Shown here: in pieces, positions 8,497-16,309 of the stretch
How the letters are laid out: each line of letters opens with the position of its first letter
Numbering within the stretch: the stretch's first letter is position 1
Source of the DNA: Mumia flava
GTDB lineage: Bacteria; Actinomycetota; Actinomycetes; Propionibacteriales; Nocardioidaceae
Assembly (NCBI RefSeq): GCF_002797495.1
Contig: NZ_PGEZ01000001.1
Span: forward strand, 248,001 to 312,000
Length of the DNA: 64,000 nucleotides
Direction of reading: 5' to 3'
Program-made: the position numbers and the translations under genes
The notes under the pieces: generated by a model
The model's input: only the letters and a program-made list of their open reading frames with translations
Told to the model about the DNA's origin: nothing
Databases searched by the model: none

Positions 8497-10790
8497 GCAC
8501 GGAGCGGCTGGCGCGCGCTGCCTGGGTGGGCCTGTGGGTGTGGGCGAGCGGACTCGCCTCCGCGATCGTGCTCGCACCGCTGCTGGCCGACGACCTCTTC
8601 GTGGGCCGGGCGGCGACGTTCGCCGGGTTCGTCGTCGCTCTCGGCGTGCTCGCGCGCGGCGTCGGCCTCGGCGACGGGACCGCGGTCCTCGCCGAGGCCG
8701 CCGGCGCGGTCGCGTGCGTCACCTACGCGCTCACCCCCGGGACGGGCATCCTGGGGGTGATCCCGACCCCGGCCACGTTGGCGCAGATCGGAGAGATCCT
8801 CAGCGGAGCGGGCACGCACGCTCAGCAGTACGCCCCGCCGGTGCCTCCCAGCCCCGACCTCGACGCGATGCTGATCGGCGCGGTGCTCGCGCTCACGCTG
8901 CTCACCGACGCGGTCGCGGTCTGGCTCGGGCAGGCCGTGCTGCTGGGGCTGGTCTGGATCGCGCTCTACGTCACGCCGGCCACGCTCGTCGGCGACGACC
9001 TGGGCATCGCGGGGTTCGTGGTGTCCGCGATCGCGTTCGGCGGCCTGGTGGTCGCGACCGGACCGGGCGCCCGCAGACGCGCCACGTCGCTCGCCGAGCT
9101 CGACGACGACCCGCCGACGCCCGCCGGTCACCAGGCGACCGCGGCCGCCGTGACCGCCGTCGCGATCGTGGGCGCCGTCGCGCTCGCTCCTGTGCTGCCG
9201 GCCGCCACGGCCAACCTGCTGTCCGGTACGGGCGGCTCCGGTTCGGGACCGGGCTCCGGCCTGACGAACCCGGTGCTGGACATGCGCCGCAACCTCCAGG
9301 AGCAGTCGAACAGCCGGATGGTCACGGTCACCGCACTCGACTCCGCCCCGCGGCCGCGCTACGTGCGGCTGGCCTCGCTGCCCTCGCTCGAACCCGACGG
9401 CTGGACGCTCGGTGACCGCGTCGGCGCGTCCCAGCCGGTCAGCGACGGCATCCCCGCGGCGCCGGGCCGCGACGACGAGCTCGAGGCCGAGCGCGCGCGC
9501 TACACCGCGACCGTGGACCCCGCGTTCGCCACCCGGTGGCTCCCCCACCTGTACGCGCCGGTCTCGGTCTCCGTCGGGGAGGCCGAGGACGTCCAGGTCG
9601 ACCGCCGGATGCTCGACATCAGTCGTCTCCCCGACACGGGGACGTTCGCCGGGGACACCTACCAGTTCGCCTCGGACCTCTCGTCGCCCACGTCGACCCA
9701 GCTGCGGCTCGCGCCGTCCTCAGCCATCACGATGTCGGCCTACACCCGCCTCCCCGAGGACACCCCCGGCGTCGTCACCGACCGGGCGCTGGAGGTGGTC
9801 GGCAACCTGCAGGACCCGTTCGACCAGGCGCTCGCGCTGCAGGGGTGGCTCCGCGAGGACGGCGGGTTCGTCTACGACGTCCAGAGCGCCCCGGGGTCGG
9901 GGATGGAGACCATGGAGGCGTTCCTGACCGACGAGCGCGTCGGCTACTGCGAGCAGTTCGCGTCGGCGATGGCGATGATGGCGCGTGCGCTGCGGATCCC
10001 GGCCCGCGTCGCGATCGGCTTCCTGAGCGGTGAGCAGGGATCGACGGACGACAGCTGGATCTTCCGTGGCACCGACATGCACGCGTGGCCGGAGCTGTAC
10101 TTCGCCGGCATCGGGTGGGTCGGCTTCGAGCCGACGCCGGGCGGCAGCGGGTACAGCCCGCCGTCGTTCGAGGGCGGTCAGGGTGGCGACTCGTCGTCGG
10201 ACGAGTCCGGGGACGCCGCACAGCAGCCCGACGAGGCCGAGGCGACCACGGCCCCCGGTCAGGTCTCCGACTCGGGTGCCGCACCGGACGGGACGGCGGC
10301 GGACGGGCGGCGCTCGTACGCGCTCCTCGGCCTCGCCGCTCTGGCGCTCGTCCTCCTGCTCGTCGCGCCGGCCTCGATCCGGGTGCTCCGCCGACGGCGG
10401 CGCACGCAGACGCGGGGCGCGGGCCCCCGGGCAGAGGCGGCGTGGGCGGAGATCGCCGACACGGCGGAGGATCTCGGCCTCGGCTGGGACGACGGCCTCT
10501 CGGCGCGCGCAGCCTCGGCGCCCCTGCGCGCCCGGCTCTCGTCCGCGCCCGACGCCTCAGCCGCTCTGACCCGCATCGTCACCGAGCTCGAACGTGCCCG
10601 CTACGCGGCGGAGGCCGGCGACGGGACGCCCTGGGAGGACGTCGTGGTCGTGCGGGACGCGCTGATCGCGGGAGTCGACCGCCGGCGTCGCGTCCGCGCG
10701 ACCGTGATGCCGCGCTCGGTGCTGCGGACCCGGAGCCGCGACCGTGGGGGCGACGACGAGCACTCCGAGGTGCTGAGCCTGCAGGAGTAG
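8493..10790 (+). CDS. Membrane transglutaminase-like protein (TgpA family)
   Basis: This is a 765-aa integral membrane protein. About six helices occupy the first 230 residues, followed by a large extracytoplasmic region with a transglutaminase-like cysteine-protease fold: catalytic Cys486 in VGYCEQFASAMAMMARAL, His530 in DMHAWPELYF, and FEPTPGG after it. A further helix (about 606-628) and a cytoplasmic C-terminal DUF4129-like tail follow. Substrate is unknown; related proteins act in the periplasm or cell wall. It is the third gene of the moxR-DUF58-tgpA operon, starting with an ATGA overlap. Confidence 0.9.
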   Translation: MSTERLARAAWVGLWVWASGLASAIVLAPLLADDLFVGRAATFAGFVVALGVLARGVGLGDGTAVLAEAAGAVACVTYALTPGTGILGVIPTPATLAQIGEILSGAGTHAQQYAPPVPPSPDLDAMLIGAVLALTLLTDAVAVWLGQAVLLGLVWIALYVTPATLVGDDLGIAGFVVSAIAFGGLVVATGPGARRRATSLAELDDDPPTPAGHQATAAAVTAVAIVGAVALAPVLPAATANLLSGTGGSGSGPGSGLTNPVLDMRRNLQEQSNSRMVTVTALDSAPRPRYVRLASLPSLEPDGWTLGDRVGASQPVSDGIPAAPGRDDELEAERARYTATVDPAFATRWLPHLYAPVSVSVGEAEDVQVDRRMLDISRLPDTGTFAGDTYQFASDLSSPTSTQLRLAPSSAITMSAYTRLPEDTPGVVTDRALEVVGNLQDPFDQALALQGWLREDGGFVYDVQSAPGSGMETMEAFLTDERVGYCEQFASAMAMMARALRIPARVAIGFLSGEQGSTDDSWIFRGTDMHAWPELYFAGIGWVGFEPTPGGSGYSPPSFEGGQGGDSSSDESGDAAQQPDEAEATTAPGQVSDSGAAPDGTAADGRRSYALLGLAALALVLLLVAPASIRVLRRRRRTQTRGAGPRAEAAWAEIADTAEDLGLGWDDGLSARAASAPLRARLSSAPDASAALTRIVTELERARYAAEAGDGTPWEDVVVVRDALIAGVDRRRRVRATVMPRSVLRTRSRDRGGDDEHSEVLSLQE

Positions 10791-10825
10791 TCGCCCACCG
10801 GATGCCGGCGCGTCCCGGGACCTGC

Positions 10826-10886
10826 CGACGCTGTGCGACCCGTCGACACTGTGCAATCCGTCGACGCTGTGCAATCCGTCGACGCT
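10826..10886. repeat. 18-bp tandem repeat, about 3.4 copies
   Basis: Units run 10826-10843, 10844-10861 and 10862-10879, plus a partial copy to 10886. The unit is close to CGACGCTGTGCAATCCGT; copies 2 and 3 differ at one base and copy 1 at a few more. It lies between the convergent ends of the transglutaminase and DUF3040 genes and outside any supported gene. Confidence 0.9.
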
Positions 10887-10898
10887 CGCGGAGCGCGG

Positions 10899-11306
10899 TC
10901 AGCGACCGTCGGAGTCGCGCCGACGACGCCAGCGCTCCTCCATGCGGTTCATGAAGGAGTCGTTGCTGCTCGGACGTGCCTGGCCGCTCGCGCCGCCGCG
11001 CGTCGGCGGCTGGGCCGTCTGCTCGTCCTCGTCGGTGCCGCGCGAGCGCCACGCGGTGAGGAAGAAGTAGGCGCCGGCCACCATCAGCACGAAGCCGACG
11101 ACGCCCAGCACGGTGGACGTCGTGATCACGCCGGCCATGAGGAGGCCGACACCGAGCACGAACCCGACCGAGGCGAGGACCACGATCCTTCGGGCGCGGG
11201 CACGCAGACGCGACCCACGCAGCGTCGATGCCAGGCGGGGATCCTCGGCAGCGAGCGCCTGCTCGAGCTGCTCGAGCATCCTCTGCTCTTCCTCTGAGAG
11301 CGGCAC
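10899..11306 (-). CDS. DUF3040 membrane protein
   Basis: This 135-aa protein begins MPLSEEEQRMLEQLEQAL, the signature start of DUF3040 proteins, a family restricted to actinobacteria and usually found close to the dcw cluster (Rv2169c in M. tuberculosis). Two membrane helices lie at about 41-61 and 65-86, and the C-terminal tail is charged and Arg-rich. Start: GTG 11306 with GGGAGG 6 nt upstream. A -10 box TAGACT (11366-11361) lies upstream. The function is unknown. Confidence 0.88.
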   Translation of the reverse strand: MPLSEEEQRMLEQLEQALAAEDPRLASTLRGSRLRARARRIVVLASVGFVLGVGLLMAGVITTSTVLGVVGFVLMVAGAYFFLTAWRSRGTDEDEQTAQPPTRGGASGQARPSSNDSFMNRMEERWRRRRDSDGR

Positions 11307-11458
11307 GTCAGGCCTCCCTTGGCTTCGCTGGTCCGGCGGGGGTGCTGGCCCGTCGGGTCCAGTCTAGGCAGCCGACCTCGGCGACGCCACACTACGGGCT
11401 ATCGTTTGTCCGTCGCCGCTCGGGAGGGGCTCGGGTGTGCCTGGGGGAAGGAACACCC

Positions 11459-12301
11459 ATGATCAGGTCCTGTGCGCTCGCGAGCGCCCTCGTCGTCGCC
11501 GCCTCGGTGGTCGTGGTGGCGCCGCCGGCCTCGGCGGCGTCGGCGGCGGAGGTCGTGTCGTCCGCGCCCGCGACGGTGGCCTCGGCGGCCCCGGCCGGTC
11601 CGGCCGTGTCCGCCTCGGGCGCCGACTCCGCGCGTGCCGCCGCCGAGGTCGCCCGGCGCAAGAATCTGCGCCGCTTCGCCCGGACGATCACCCGTCCCGG
11701 GCAGCGAGACGCCTCGCCGACGTCGATCAAGCACGTCCGCGAGCTGCAGTACCGCCTGCGCTGGGCGGGGGCGTACGGCGGCCGGGTCAGCGGCTACTAC
11801 GGGAAGTCGACGAAGAAGGCCGTCAAGCGGTTCCAGAAGCGCGTCGGTCTGCGGCGGACCGGCAAGGCCAACCCGCGGACGTGGGCCAAGCTGATCCCGA
11901 AGACGACCCGGGCACGCAAGAAGATCCCGAAGGCCTGCAAGCGCAAGGGCTGGGTCGCCTGCTACGACCGCAAGCGCCACCAGGTCACGCTCTGGCGCAG
12001 CGGCCGGATGTGGAACGCGTGGCTCGTCCGCGGCGGATCGGCCTCGACGCCGACCCGCACGGGCCGGTTCTCGGTGTTCCTGCGCAGCCGCCACCACGTC
12101 AGCTCGCTGTTCGAGTCCAAGATGCCGTACGCGCAGTTCTTCTCCGGGGGCCAGGCGTTCCACGCGTCGTACCTGATGATGGACCCGTTCGACGGACACA
12201 GCCACGGGTGCGTCAACATGTCGATCCCCGACGCCCGCCAGCTGTGGAACCTGACCGCGTCGGACCCGATGCGGGTCGTCGTCTACGGGGCCTGGGACTG
12301 A
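11459..12301 (+). CDS. Secreted L,D-transpeptidase with peptidoglycan-binding domain
   Basis: This 280-aa exported protein is predicted to make 3-3 peptidoglycan cross-links or a related transfer. It has a signal peptide ending near PASAAS (about 26-30), a PG-binding_1 domain (about 85-142, ELQYRLRWAGAYGGRVSGYY) and a C-terminal YkuD catalytic domain with SHGCVNMS containing the nucleophile Cys251. Start: ATG 11459 preceded by AAGGA. A candidate -10 box TATCGT lies at 11400-11405. The 3' end overlaps the convergent methyltransferase gene by 19 bases. Confidence 0.92.
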   Translation: MIRSCALASALVVAASVVVVAPPASAASAAEVVSSAPATVASAAPAGPAVSASGADSARAAAEVARRKNLRRFARTITRPGQRDASPTSIKHVRELQYRLRWAGAYGGRVSGYYGKSTKKAVKRFQKRVGLRRTGKANPRTWAKLIPKTTRARKKIPKACKRKGWVACYDRKRHQVTLWRSGRMWNAWLVRGGSASTPTRTGRFSVFLRSRHHVSSLFESKMPYAQFFSGGQAFHASYLMMDPFDGHSHGCVNMSIPDARQLWNLTASDPMRVVVYGAWD

Positions 12302-13011
12302 GCCGCGTCCGGACGTGACGCCAGCGCGTGCAGGCTCGAGCCCAGCACGCGCAGCGTCTCGTCGGCCGCGGCCGCGCGCTCGAACGCGGTCACCGTGCGC
12401 CGGCCGACGGCACCGTCGGGGTCGGCCGGCAGCAGCGCGGCCGCGATCCGCAGGCCGTCCAGCTGCTCGAGCCGGAAGCCGGCGCCCCGCACGAGCCCGG
12501 TCAGCTCGGCAGCGTCGAAGCGGCGCGGACCCGACCGGCCGTCGCCTGCCAGCACCGCGGTCGCGCCCTCGACGTCGCCGGCCCGCAGCCGGGCGAGCAC
12601 CGCCGCCGGACGACCGGCGACGACCACGCTGAGCAGACCCTGGGGCCGCAGGACCTGATGGAGGGACGCGAGGGTCTGCTCGACATCGTCGACGACCTCG
12701 AGCAGACCGTGGCACAGCACGAGATCCGCGTCCGGGCCGACCACGCCGACCATCTCCGTCGCGCGCGCCTGGACGGTCTCGACCTCGACGCCGGCCGACC
12801 TCGCCCGCCGGCCGAGGGTCGCGAGCGCGTCCGCGCTCGGGTCGACGACCACGACGGCGTGACCCTGCTCGGCCAGGGCGACGGCCTGACCGCCGGTGCC
12901 TCCTCCGACGTCGACCACCCGCAGCGGCCGGGCGGGGCCTCCCCCGAGCCGGGCGACGGCGTCCGTGACGACCTCGTGGACCTCTGTGGCTGTCTCCTGC
13001 ACGCGGCCCAC
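12283..13011 (-). CDS. Class I SAM-dependent methyltransferase
   Basis: The 242-aa product has a Rossmann methyltransferase core: motif I VVDVGGGTGGQAVALAEQG (about 32-50), the acidic residue of motif II (VVVVDPSADAL) and motif IV (ADLVLCHGLLEVVDD). The substrate is not identifiable; the C-terminal half resembles SmtA/UbiE-type small-molecule methyltransferases. The start is uncertain: GTG 13011 gives MGRVQET, while GTG 13002 sits 7 nt after a weak -10-like CAGAGT and could be a leaderless start. It converges with the L,D-transpeptidase and is divergent from the YbaK-like gene. Confidence 0.85.
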   Translation of the reverse strand: MGRVQETATEVHEVVTDAVARLGGGPARPLRVVDVGGGTGGQAVALAEQGHAVVVVDPSADALATLGRRARSAGVEVETVQARATEMVGVVGPDADLVLCHGLLEVVDDVEQTLASLHQVLRPQGLLSVVVAGRPAAVLARLRAGDVEGATAVLAGDGRSGPRRFDAAELTGLVRGAGFRLEQLDGLRIAAALLPADPDGAVGRRTVTAFERAAAADETLRVLGSSLHALASRPDAAQSQAP

Positions 13012-13061
13012 TCTGCCAGGCTCCGCGGTCGGGACGCGAGCACGGCCGTGGGGCCCGCCGG

Positions 13062-13067
13062 TACGGT
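13062..13067 (+). promoter_or_regulatory. -10 box, leaderless ybaK-like mRNA
   Basis: TACGGT ends 6 nt before the GTG at 13074, so transcription should begin at or next to the start codon. There is no ribosome-binding site. Confidence 0.6.
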
Positions 13068-13073
13068 GCTCGG

Positions 13074-13553
13074 GTGACCGATATGCCTCCCCGGGTCCGC
13101 CGGGTCGTCGACGTCCTCGCGGCGCACGGCCAGGACTCCGACGTCCGGTTCCTGCCCGAGTCCGTCCGGACCGCGGCCGCGGCGGCCGACGCGCTCGACG
13201 TCGAGGTCGGCGCGATCGCCAACAGCCTCGTCTTCGACGCCGGCGGCTCCCCGGTCCTGGTGCTGACCTCGGGAGCCCACCGGGTCGACGTGGCCGCGCT
13301 CGCTGCTGCGTGGGACCTTCCGCCGCTGCGCCGCGCGAGCCCGGACTTCGTCCGCGACCACACCGGACAGCCGATCGGCGGGGTCGCGCCGGTCGGGCAC
13401 CCGGAGGCCCTGCGGACCTACGTCGACGTCGCGCTGGCCGACCACGACGTGGTCTGGGCGGCGGCGGGACATCCGCAGAGCGTCTTCGCGACCAGCTTCG
13501 ACGGGCTGGTGCGGCTCACGGGCGGGACGCCCACGATCGTCACCGGCGCCTGA
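13074..13553 (+). CDS. YbaK/EbsC-type aminoacyl-tRNA deacylase
   Basis: This 159-aa stand-alone editing-domain protein resembles YbaK/ProX enzymes, which hydrolyse mischarged aminoacyl-tRNAs such as Cys- or Ala-tRNAPro. Family features are IANSLVFDAGGSPVLVLTSGAHRVD (the conserved NSLVF strand), the region PDFVRDHTGQPIGGVAPVGH with its GGVAPVGH loop, and FATSFDGLVRLTGG at the end. The exact tRNA substrate cannot be told. GTG 13074 is chosen because a -10 box precedes it by 6 nt; the ATG at 13083 is an alternative. A perfect 17-bp hairpin follows the stop. Confidence 0.88.
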   Translation: MTDMPPRVRRVVDVLAAHGQDSDVRFLPESVRTAAAAADALDVEVGAIANSLVFDAGGSPVLVLTSGAHRVDVAALAAAWDLPPLRRASPDFVRDHTGQPIGGVAPVGHPEALRTYVDVALADHDVVWAAAGHPQSVFATSFDGLVRLTGGTPTIVTGA

Positions 13554-13562
13554 GACAAGCGG

Positions 13563-13606
13563 GCCGTTCGTCCGGCTCGACCCCCGACGCGAGCCGGACG
13601 AACGGC
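13563..13606 (+). terminator. Intrinsic-type hairpin after ybaK-like gene
   Basis: A perfect 17-bp inverted repeat (13563-13579 with 13590-13606) closes a 10-base loop, 9 bases after the stop codon. There is no T-tract, which is common for high-GC actinobacterial terminators. Confidence 0.75.
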
Positions 13607-13655
13607 GCCTGCACGACCCAGTCTCGCTCCCCTCGGTCGCGAACGGAATGAGCGA

Positions 13656-13681
13656 AGGTACTCAGATTCCGACGAGTACCT
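13656..13681. promoter_or_regulatory. Candidate operator dyad before FAD oxidoreductase
   Basis: AGGTACTC (13656-13663) and GAGTACCT (13674-13681) form a perfect 8-bp dyad around 10 bases, 19 bp upstream of the -10 box at 13700. The dyad covers the expected -35 region, so a bound protein would probably repress. The regulator is unknown. Confidence 0.5.
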
Positions 13682-13699
13682 CACCGGGCACACGGTCGC

Positions 13700-13705
13700 T
13701 ACCCT
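13700..13705 (+). promoter_or_regulatory. -10 box, leaderless FAD oxidoreductase mRNA
   Basis: TACCCT ends 6 nt before the GTG at 13712, predicting a leaderless transcript. It lies just downstream of the 13656-13681 dyad. Confidence 0.6.
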
Positions 13706-13711
13706 GGCCGG

Positions 13712-15016
13712 GTGGCGGACGTGGTGGTGGTCGGCGGCGGGCTCGCCGGGATGGCAGCGGCCGTCCGCATCGCGAAGCTGCGTCACCGCGTCGTGCTGGT
13801 CGAGGACGCCGACCGGGTCGGCGGACGTCTGCTCCCCCTCGTCCACGACGGGTTCTCCTTCGACCACGGGTCGTCCGAGGTCACGCTGCCCGCGACGCTG
13901 CGCGACCTGTTCCGCAAGTCCGGCCGGCCGCTGGACTCGGAGCTCGAGCTCGTCCCGCTCCCCGTCGCCCGCCGGCACGTCCTGGGGGACGGAGACGTCC
14001 TCGATCTGCCGACCGGGAGCCGCGCGGCGCAGACCGACGCGATCGACCAGGTCCTCGGACGCGGGAGCGGCGCCCGGTGGACCCGGTGGCTGGACGCCTA
14101 CACCGACGTCTGGGAGGTGCTCCGCACCCGTGCGCTGGAGCAGCCGTTCGAGGGCCGCGCCGCGTTCGACAACGCCCAGTGGCGGATGCTGCGCCCGCGG
14201 GCGGGGCTCCAGCGCGCGGCGCGTCGCGGGCTGCGGGACCCGAGGCTGCGAGCCCTGGTGATCGACCGGCACCGGTTGGACGGGGAGCAGCCGGGCCTGC
14301 TCCCCGCGTTCCTCGGCGTGCTGGACCTGGTCGAGCGGTCGTTCGGCCGCTGGCGCGTGGTCGGCGGCACCTCGGCTCTCGTGACCGCGCTCGAGCGACG
14401 GCTCGCGCAGCGCCGCGTCGACGTGCGCACCGGCGTCCGTGCCCTGGACGTGGTCGGCACGGACCGCGTCGAGGGCGTGCGGACCGCCGACGGCGTCGTC
14501 AGCGGTGACGTCGTGGTGTGGGCGGCACCGGCGGCACCCGGGGGTCGTCGGGAGAGCGACGCGCTGCCCCGGGTCCCCGCGGCCCGGACCTACCTCGGGC
14601 TGGGACCCGACGCTCCTCGGCTCGAGCAGGAGACGATCGTCCACGACCACGCCCCGCTGAGGATCAGCCCGAGCGCCACCCACGACGGTCCCGGCCAGGC
14701 CTGGACGGTCGAGCACCTCGGCGCGGAGGATCCCGTCGACGCGCTCGCACGCCACGGTCTCCGTCTCAGCGCGCACGTCCGGGCGCGTGTCGACGTCAGC
14801 GCACTCGACGCGGTGCGGGACGGCGGCGCGCGGTACGGCTGGTGCTGGTCGGGATGGCGCACGGGCTGCACGCTGCCCGGCGTGGGTCGACCTCGACCGG
14901 CCGGCCTGCTGAGGATCGGCGCCAACGCCCACCCCGGGGCGTCGCTCGAGGCGGTCACGCTCGGCGCCGCGTCGGCGGCCGAGACCCTGCGCCCGCCGAC
15001 GTCAGCCGCGGGGTGA
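13712..15016 (+). CDS. FAD-dependent oxidoreductase, phytoene desaturase/amine oxidase-like
   Basis: The 434-aa flavoprotein has the N-terminal dinucleotide-binding fold VVVVGGGLAGMAAAVRIAKL (about 4-23) with the acidic residue in VLVEDADRVGGRL, and the second FAD-binding segment near the C-terminus (LLRIGANAHPGASLEAVTLG, about 405-424). This is the layout of the amine oxidase/CrtI superfamily. No carotenoid genes lie beside it, so the substrate is unknown. Start: GTG 13712, supported by the -10 box 6 nt upstream. Its 3' end overlaps the convergent small membrane-protein gene by 15 bases. Confidence 0.85.
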   Translation: MADVVVVGGGLAGMAAAVRIAKLRHRVVLVEDADRVGGRLLPLVHDGFSFDHGSSEVTLPATLRDLFRKSGRPLDSELELVPLPVARRHVLGDGDVLDLPTGSRAAQTDAIDQVLGRGSGARWTRWLDAYTDVWEVLRTRALEQPFEGRAAFDNAQWRMLRPRAGLQRAARRGLRDPRLRALVIDRHRLDGEQPGLLPAFLGVLDLVERSFGRWRVVGGTSALVTALERRLAQRRVDVRTGVRALDVVGTDRVEGVRTADGVVSGDVVVWAAPAAPGGRRESDALPRVPAARTYLGLGPDAPRLEQETIVHDHAPLRISPSATHDGPGQAWTVEHLGAEDPVDALARHGLRLSAHVRARVDVSALDAVRDGGARYGWCWSGWRTGCTLPGVGRPRPAGLLRIGANAHPGASLEAVTLGAASAAETLRPPTSAAG

Positions 15017-15271
15017 GTGGGTCCACTCCTCGCGCAGCCCGCTGACCAGGGAGCCCAGGTAGCGAGGACGCTCGATCCCGTCGTCCTCGACCCGGCAGAC
15101 CTCGACCCCGCACAGGCACGAGGCCAGCCCGGAGAACCACCACAGCAGCACCACGAGGTCGGAGCGCACGCCCCCGGCGAGGTGCAGATAGGCGCAGGTC
15201 AGGAACACGGCGGCCGCGAGGACCATGCCGAGCAACCACAACCGGTGCCTGCGGTGCTGCTCCCGAGTCAT
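15002..15271 (-). CDS. Small two-helix membrane protein
   Basis: This 89-aa protein starts MTREQHRRHRLWLLGMVLAA and has two membrane helices (about 12-31 and 37-55), then a soluble tail (VCRVEDDGIERPRYLGSL). Three cysteines (CLCGVEVC) sit at the end of helix 2. I do not recognise a family. Codon use is typical of the genome. The ATG at 15271 follows a possible RBS-poor region; longer frames upstream are shadows of metF. Its 3' end overlaps the FAD oxidoreductase end by 15 bases. Confidence 0.65.
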   Translation of the reverse strand: MTREQHRRHRLWLLGMVLAAAVFLTCAYLHLAGGVRSDLVVLLWWFSGLASCLCGVEVCRVEDDGIERPRYLGSLVSGLREEWTHSPRG

Positions 15272-15342
15272 GTGATCAGGATGACACCGGCCAGTGTCCG
15301 TTGCGGGCCTTTTGGACCGTTCGTGCGTGTCGCGCCGGGAGC

Positions 15343-16227
15343 CTACACCGGGGTCGCGGCGAGGCTCTCGTAGATCTGTCGCGTCGCCAGCGAACGGTTG
15401 AGCGTGTAGAAGTGCAGACCCGGCGCGCCCGCGGCGAGCAGGCGGTCGCACAGCTCGGTCGCGATCGTGATGCCCTCGGCCCTGAGACCCTCGGGGTCGT
15501 CGACCCACGGCTCGAGCCGCGCCACCACGGAGCGCGGGACCTGGTGGCCCGACAGCTGGGCCATCCGGGTGATCTGCGCGAGGTTCGTGATCGGCATGAT
15601 GCCCGGCAGGATCGGGATCGCGCAGCCGAGCCCGCGGACCCGCTCGACGAGGCTCAGGTAGTCCTCGGCCAGGAAGAAGAAGTCGGTCACCGCGAACGAC
15701 GCCCCGGCGCGCGCCTTGGCGGCCACGACCTGGGCGTCCGCCTCCAGCGAGGCGGCCTCGCGGTGGCCCTTCGGGTACGCGGCAGCACCCACGCAGAACG
15801 ACCCCGTCGACGCGACGAGCGCAACGAGCTCGTCGCCGTGGTCGAGCCCCTCCGGGTGCGAGCTCCACGGCGCTCCCGGGCCGCCCTCGGGGTCTCCACG
15901 CAGCGCGAGCACGTTGCGCACGCCCGCGTCGGCGTACTGCCTCAGGACGGTGTGCAGCTCGTCCCGGCTCTGACCGACGCAGGTCAGGTGGCCGACCGGG
16001 TGCAGGGTCGTCTCCGCTGCGATCCGGCCGGTGATCCGGACCGTACGGTCACGGGTCGTGCCGCCGGCGCCGTAGGTCACCGAGACGAAGGTCGGCTGCA
16101 GGGGCTCGAGCTGGCGGACGGCGGTCCAGAGCGCCCGCTCGCCCGCGTCGCTCTTCGGGGGGAAGAACTCGAACGAGAACGTCGGGTCGGGACCGGTGAC
16201 GAGGTCACCGACACGGGCTACGGACAT
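15343..16227 (-). CDS. metF: 5,10-methylenetetrahydrofolate reductase MetF
   Basis: MetF reduces 5,10-methylene-THF to 5-methyl-THF, the methyl donor for methionine synthesis, in the cytoplasm. The 294-aa product shows the TIM-barrel family motifs SFEFFPPK (about 17-24), VSVTYGAGGTTRDRT, NVLALRGDPEGG, GASFAVTDFFF and the C-terminal LHFYTLNRSLAT. ATG 16227 is supported by TATCGT (16239-16234) ending 6 nt upstream, a leaderless arrangement; the frame open to 16272 is rejected. It is divergent from the polyprenyl synthase gene, the same pairing as Rv2172c/Rv2173. Confidence 0.95.
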   Translation of the reverse strand: MSVARVGDLVTGPDPTFSFEFFPPKSDAGERALWTAVRQLEPLQPTFVSVTYGAGGTTRDRTVRITGRIAAETTLHPVGHLTCVGQSRDELHTVLRQYADAGVRNVLALRGDPEGGPGAPWSSHPEGLDHGDELVALVASTGSFCVGAAAYPKGHREAASLEADAQVVAAKARAGASFAVTDFFFLAEDYLSLVERVRGLGCAIPILPGIMPITNLAQITRMAQLSGHQVPRSVVARLEPWVDDPEGLRAEGITIATELCDRLLAAGAPGLHFYTLNRSLATRQIYESLAATPV

Positions 16228-16233
16228 GGCGTC

Positions 16234-16239
16234 ACGATA
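16234..16239 (-). promoter_or_regulatory. -10 box, leaderless metF mRNA
   Basis: TATCGT on the minus strand ends 6 nt before the metF ATG at 16227. Confidence 0.6.
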
Positions 16240-16296
16240 CCGAGGCCGGGCGTCGGTCGGCCCGGCTCCCACACGCCGAGACGATCACGGGACGGT

Positions 16297-16302
16297 TAGG
16301 GT
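16297..16302 (+). promoter_or_regulatory. -10 box, leaderless polyprenyl synthase mRNA
   Basis: TAGGGT ends 7 nt before the GTG at 16310. Together with the metF -10 box it makes a compact divergent promoter region of about 60 bp. Confidence 0.6.
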
Positions 16303-16309
16303 GACGGGC

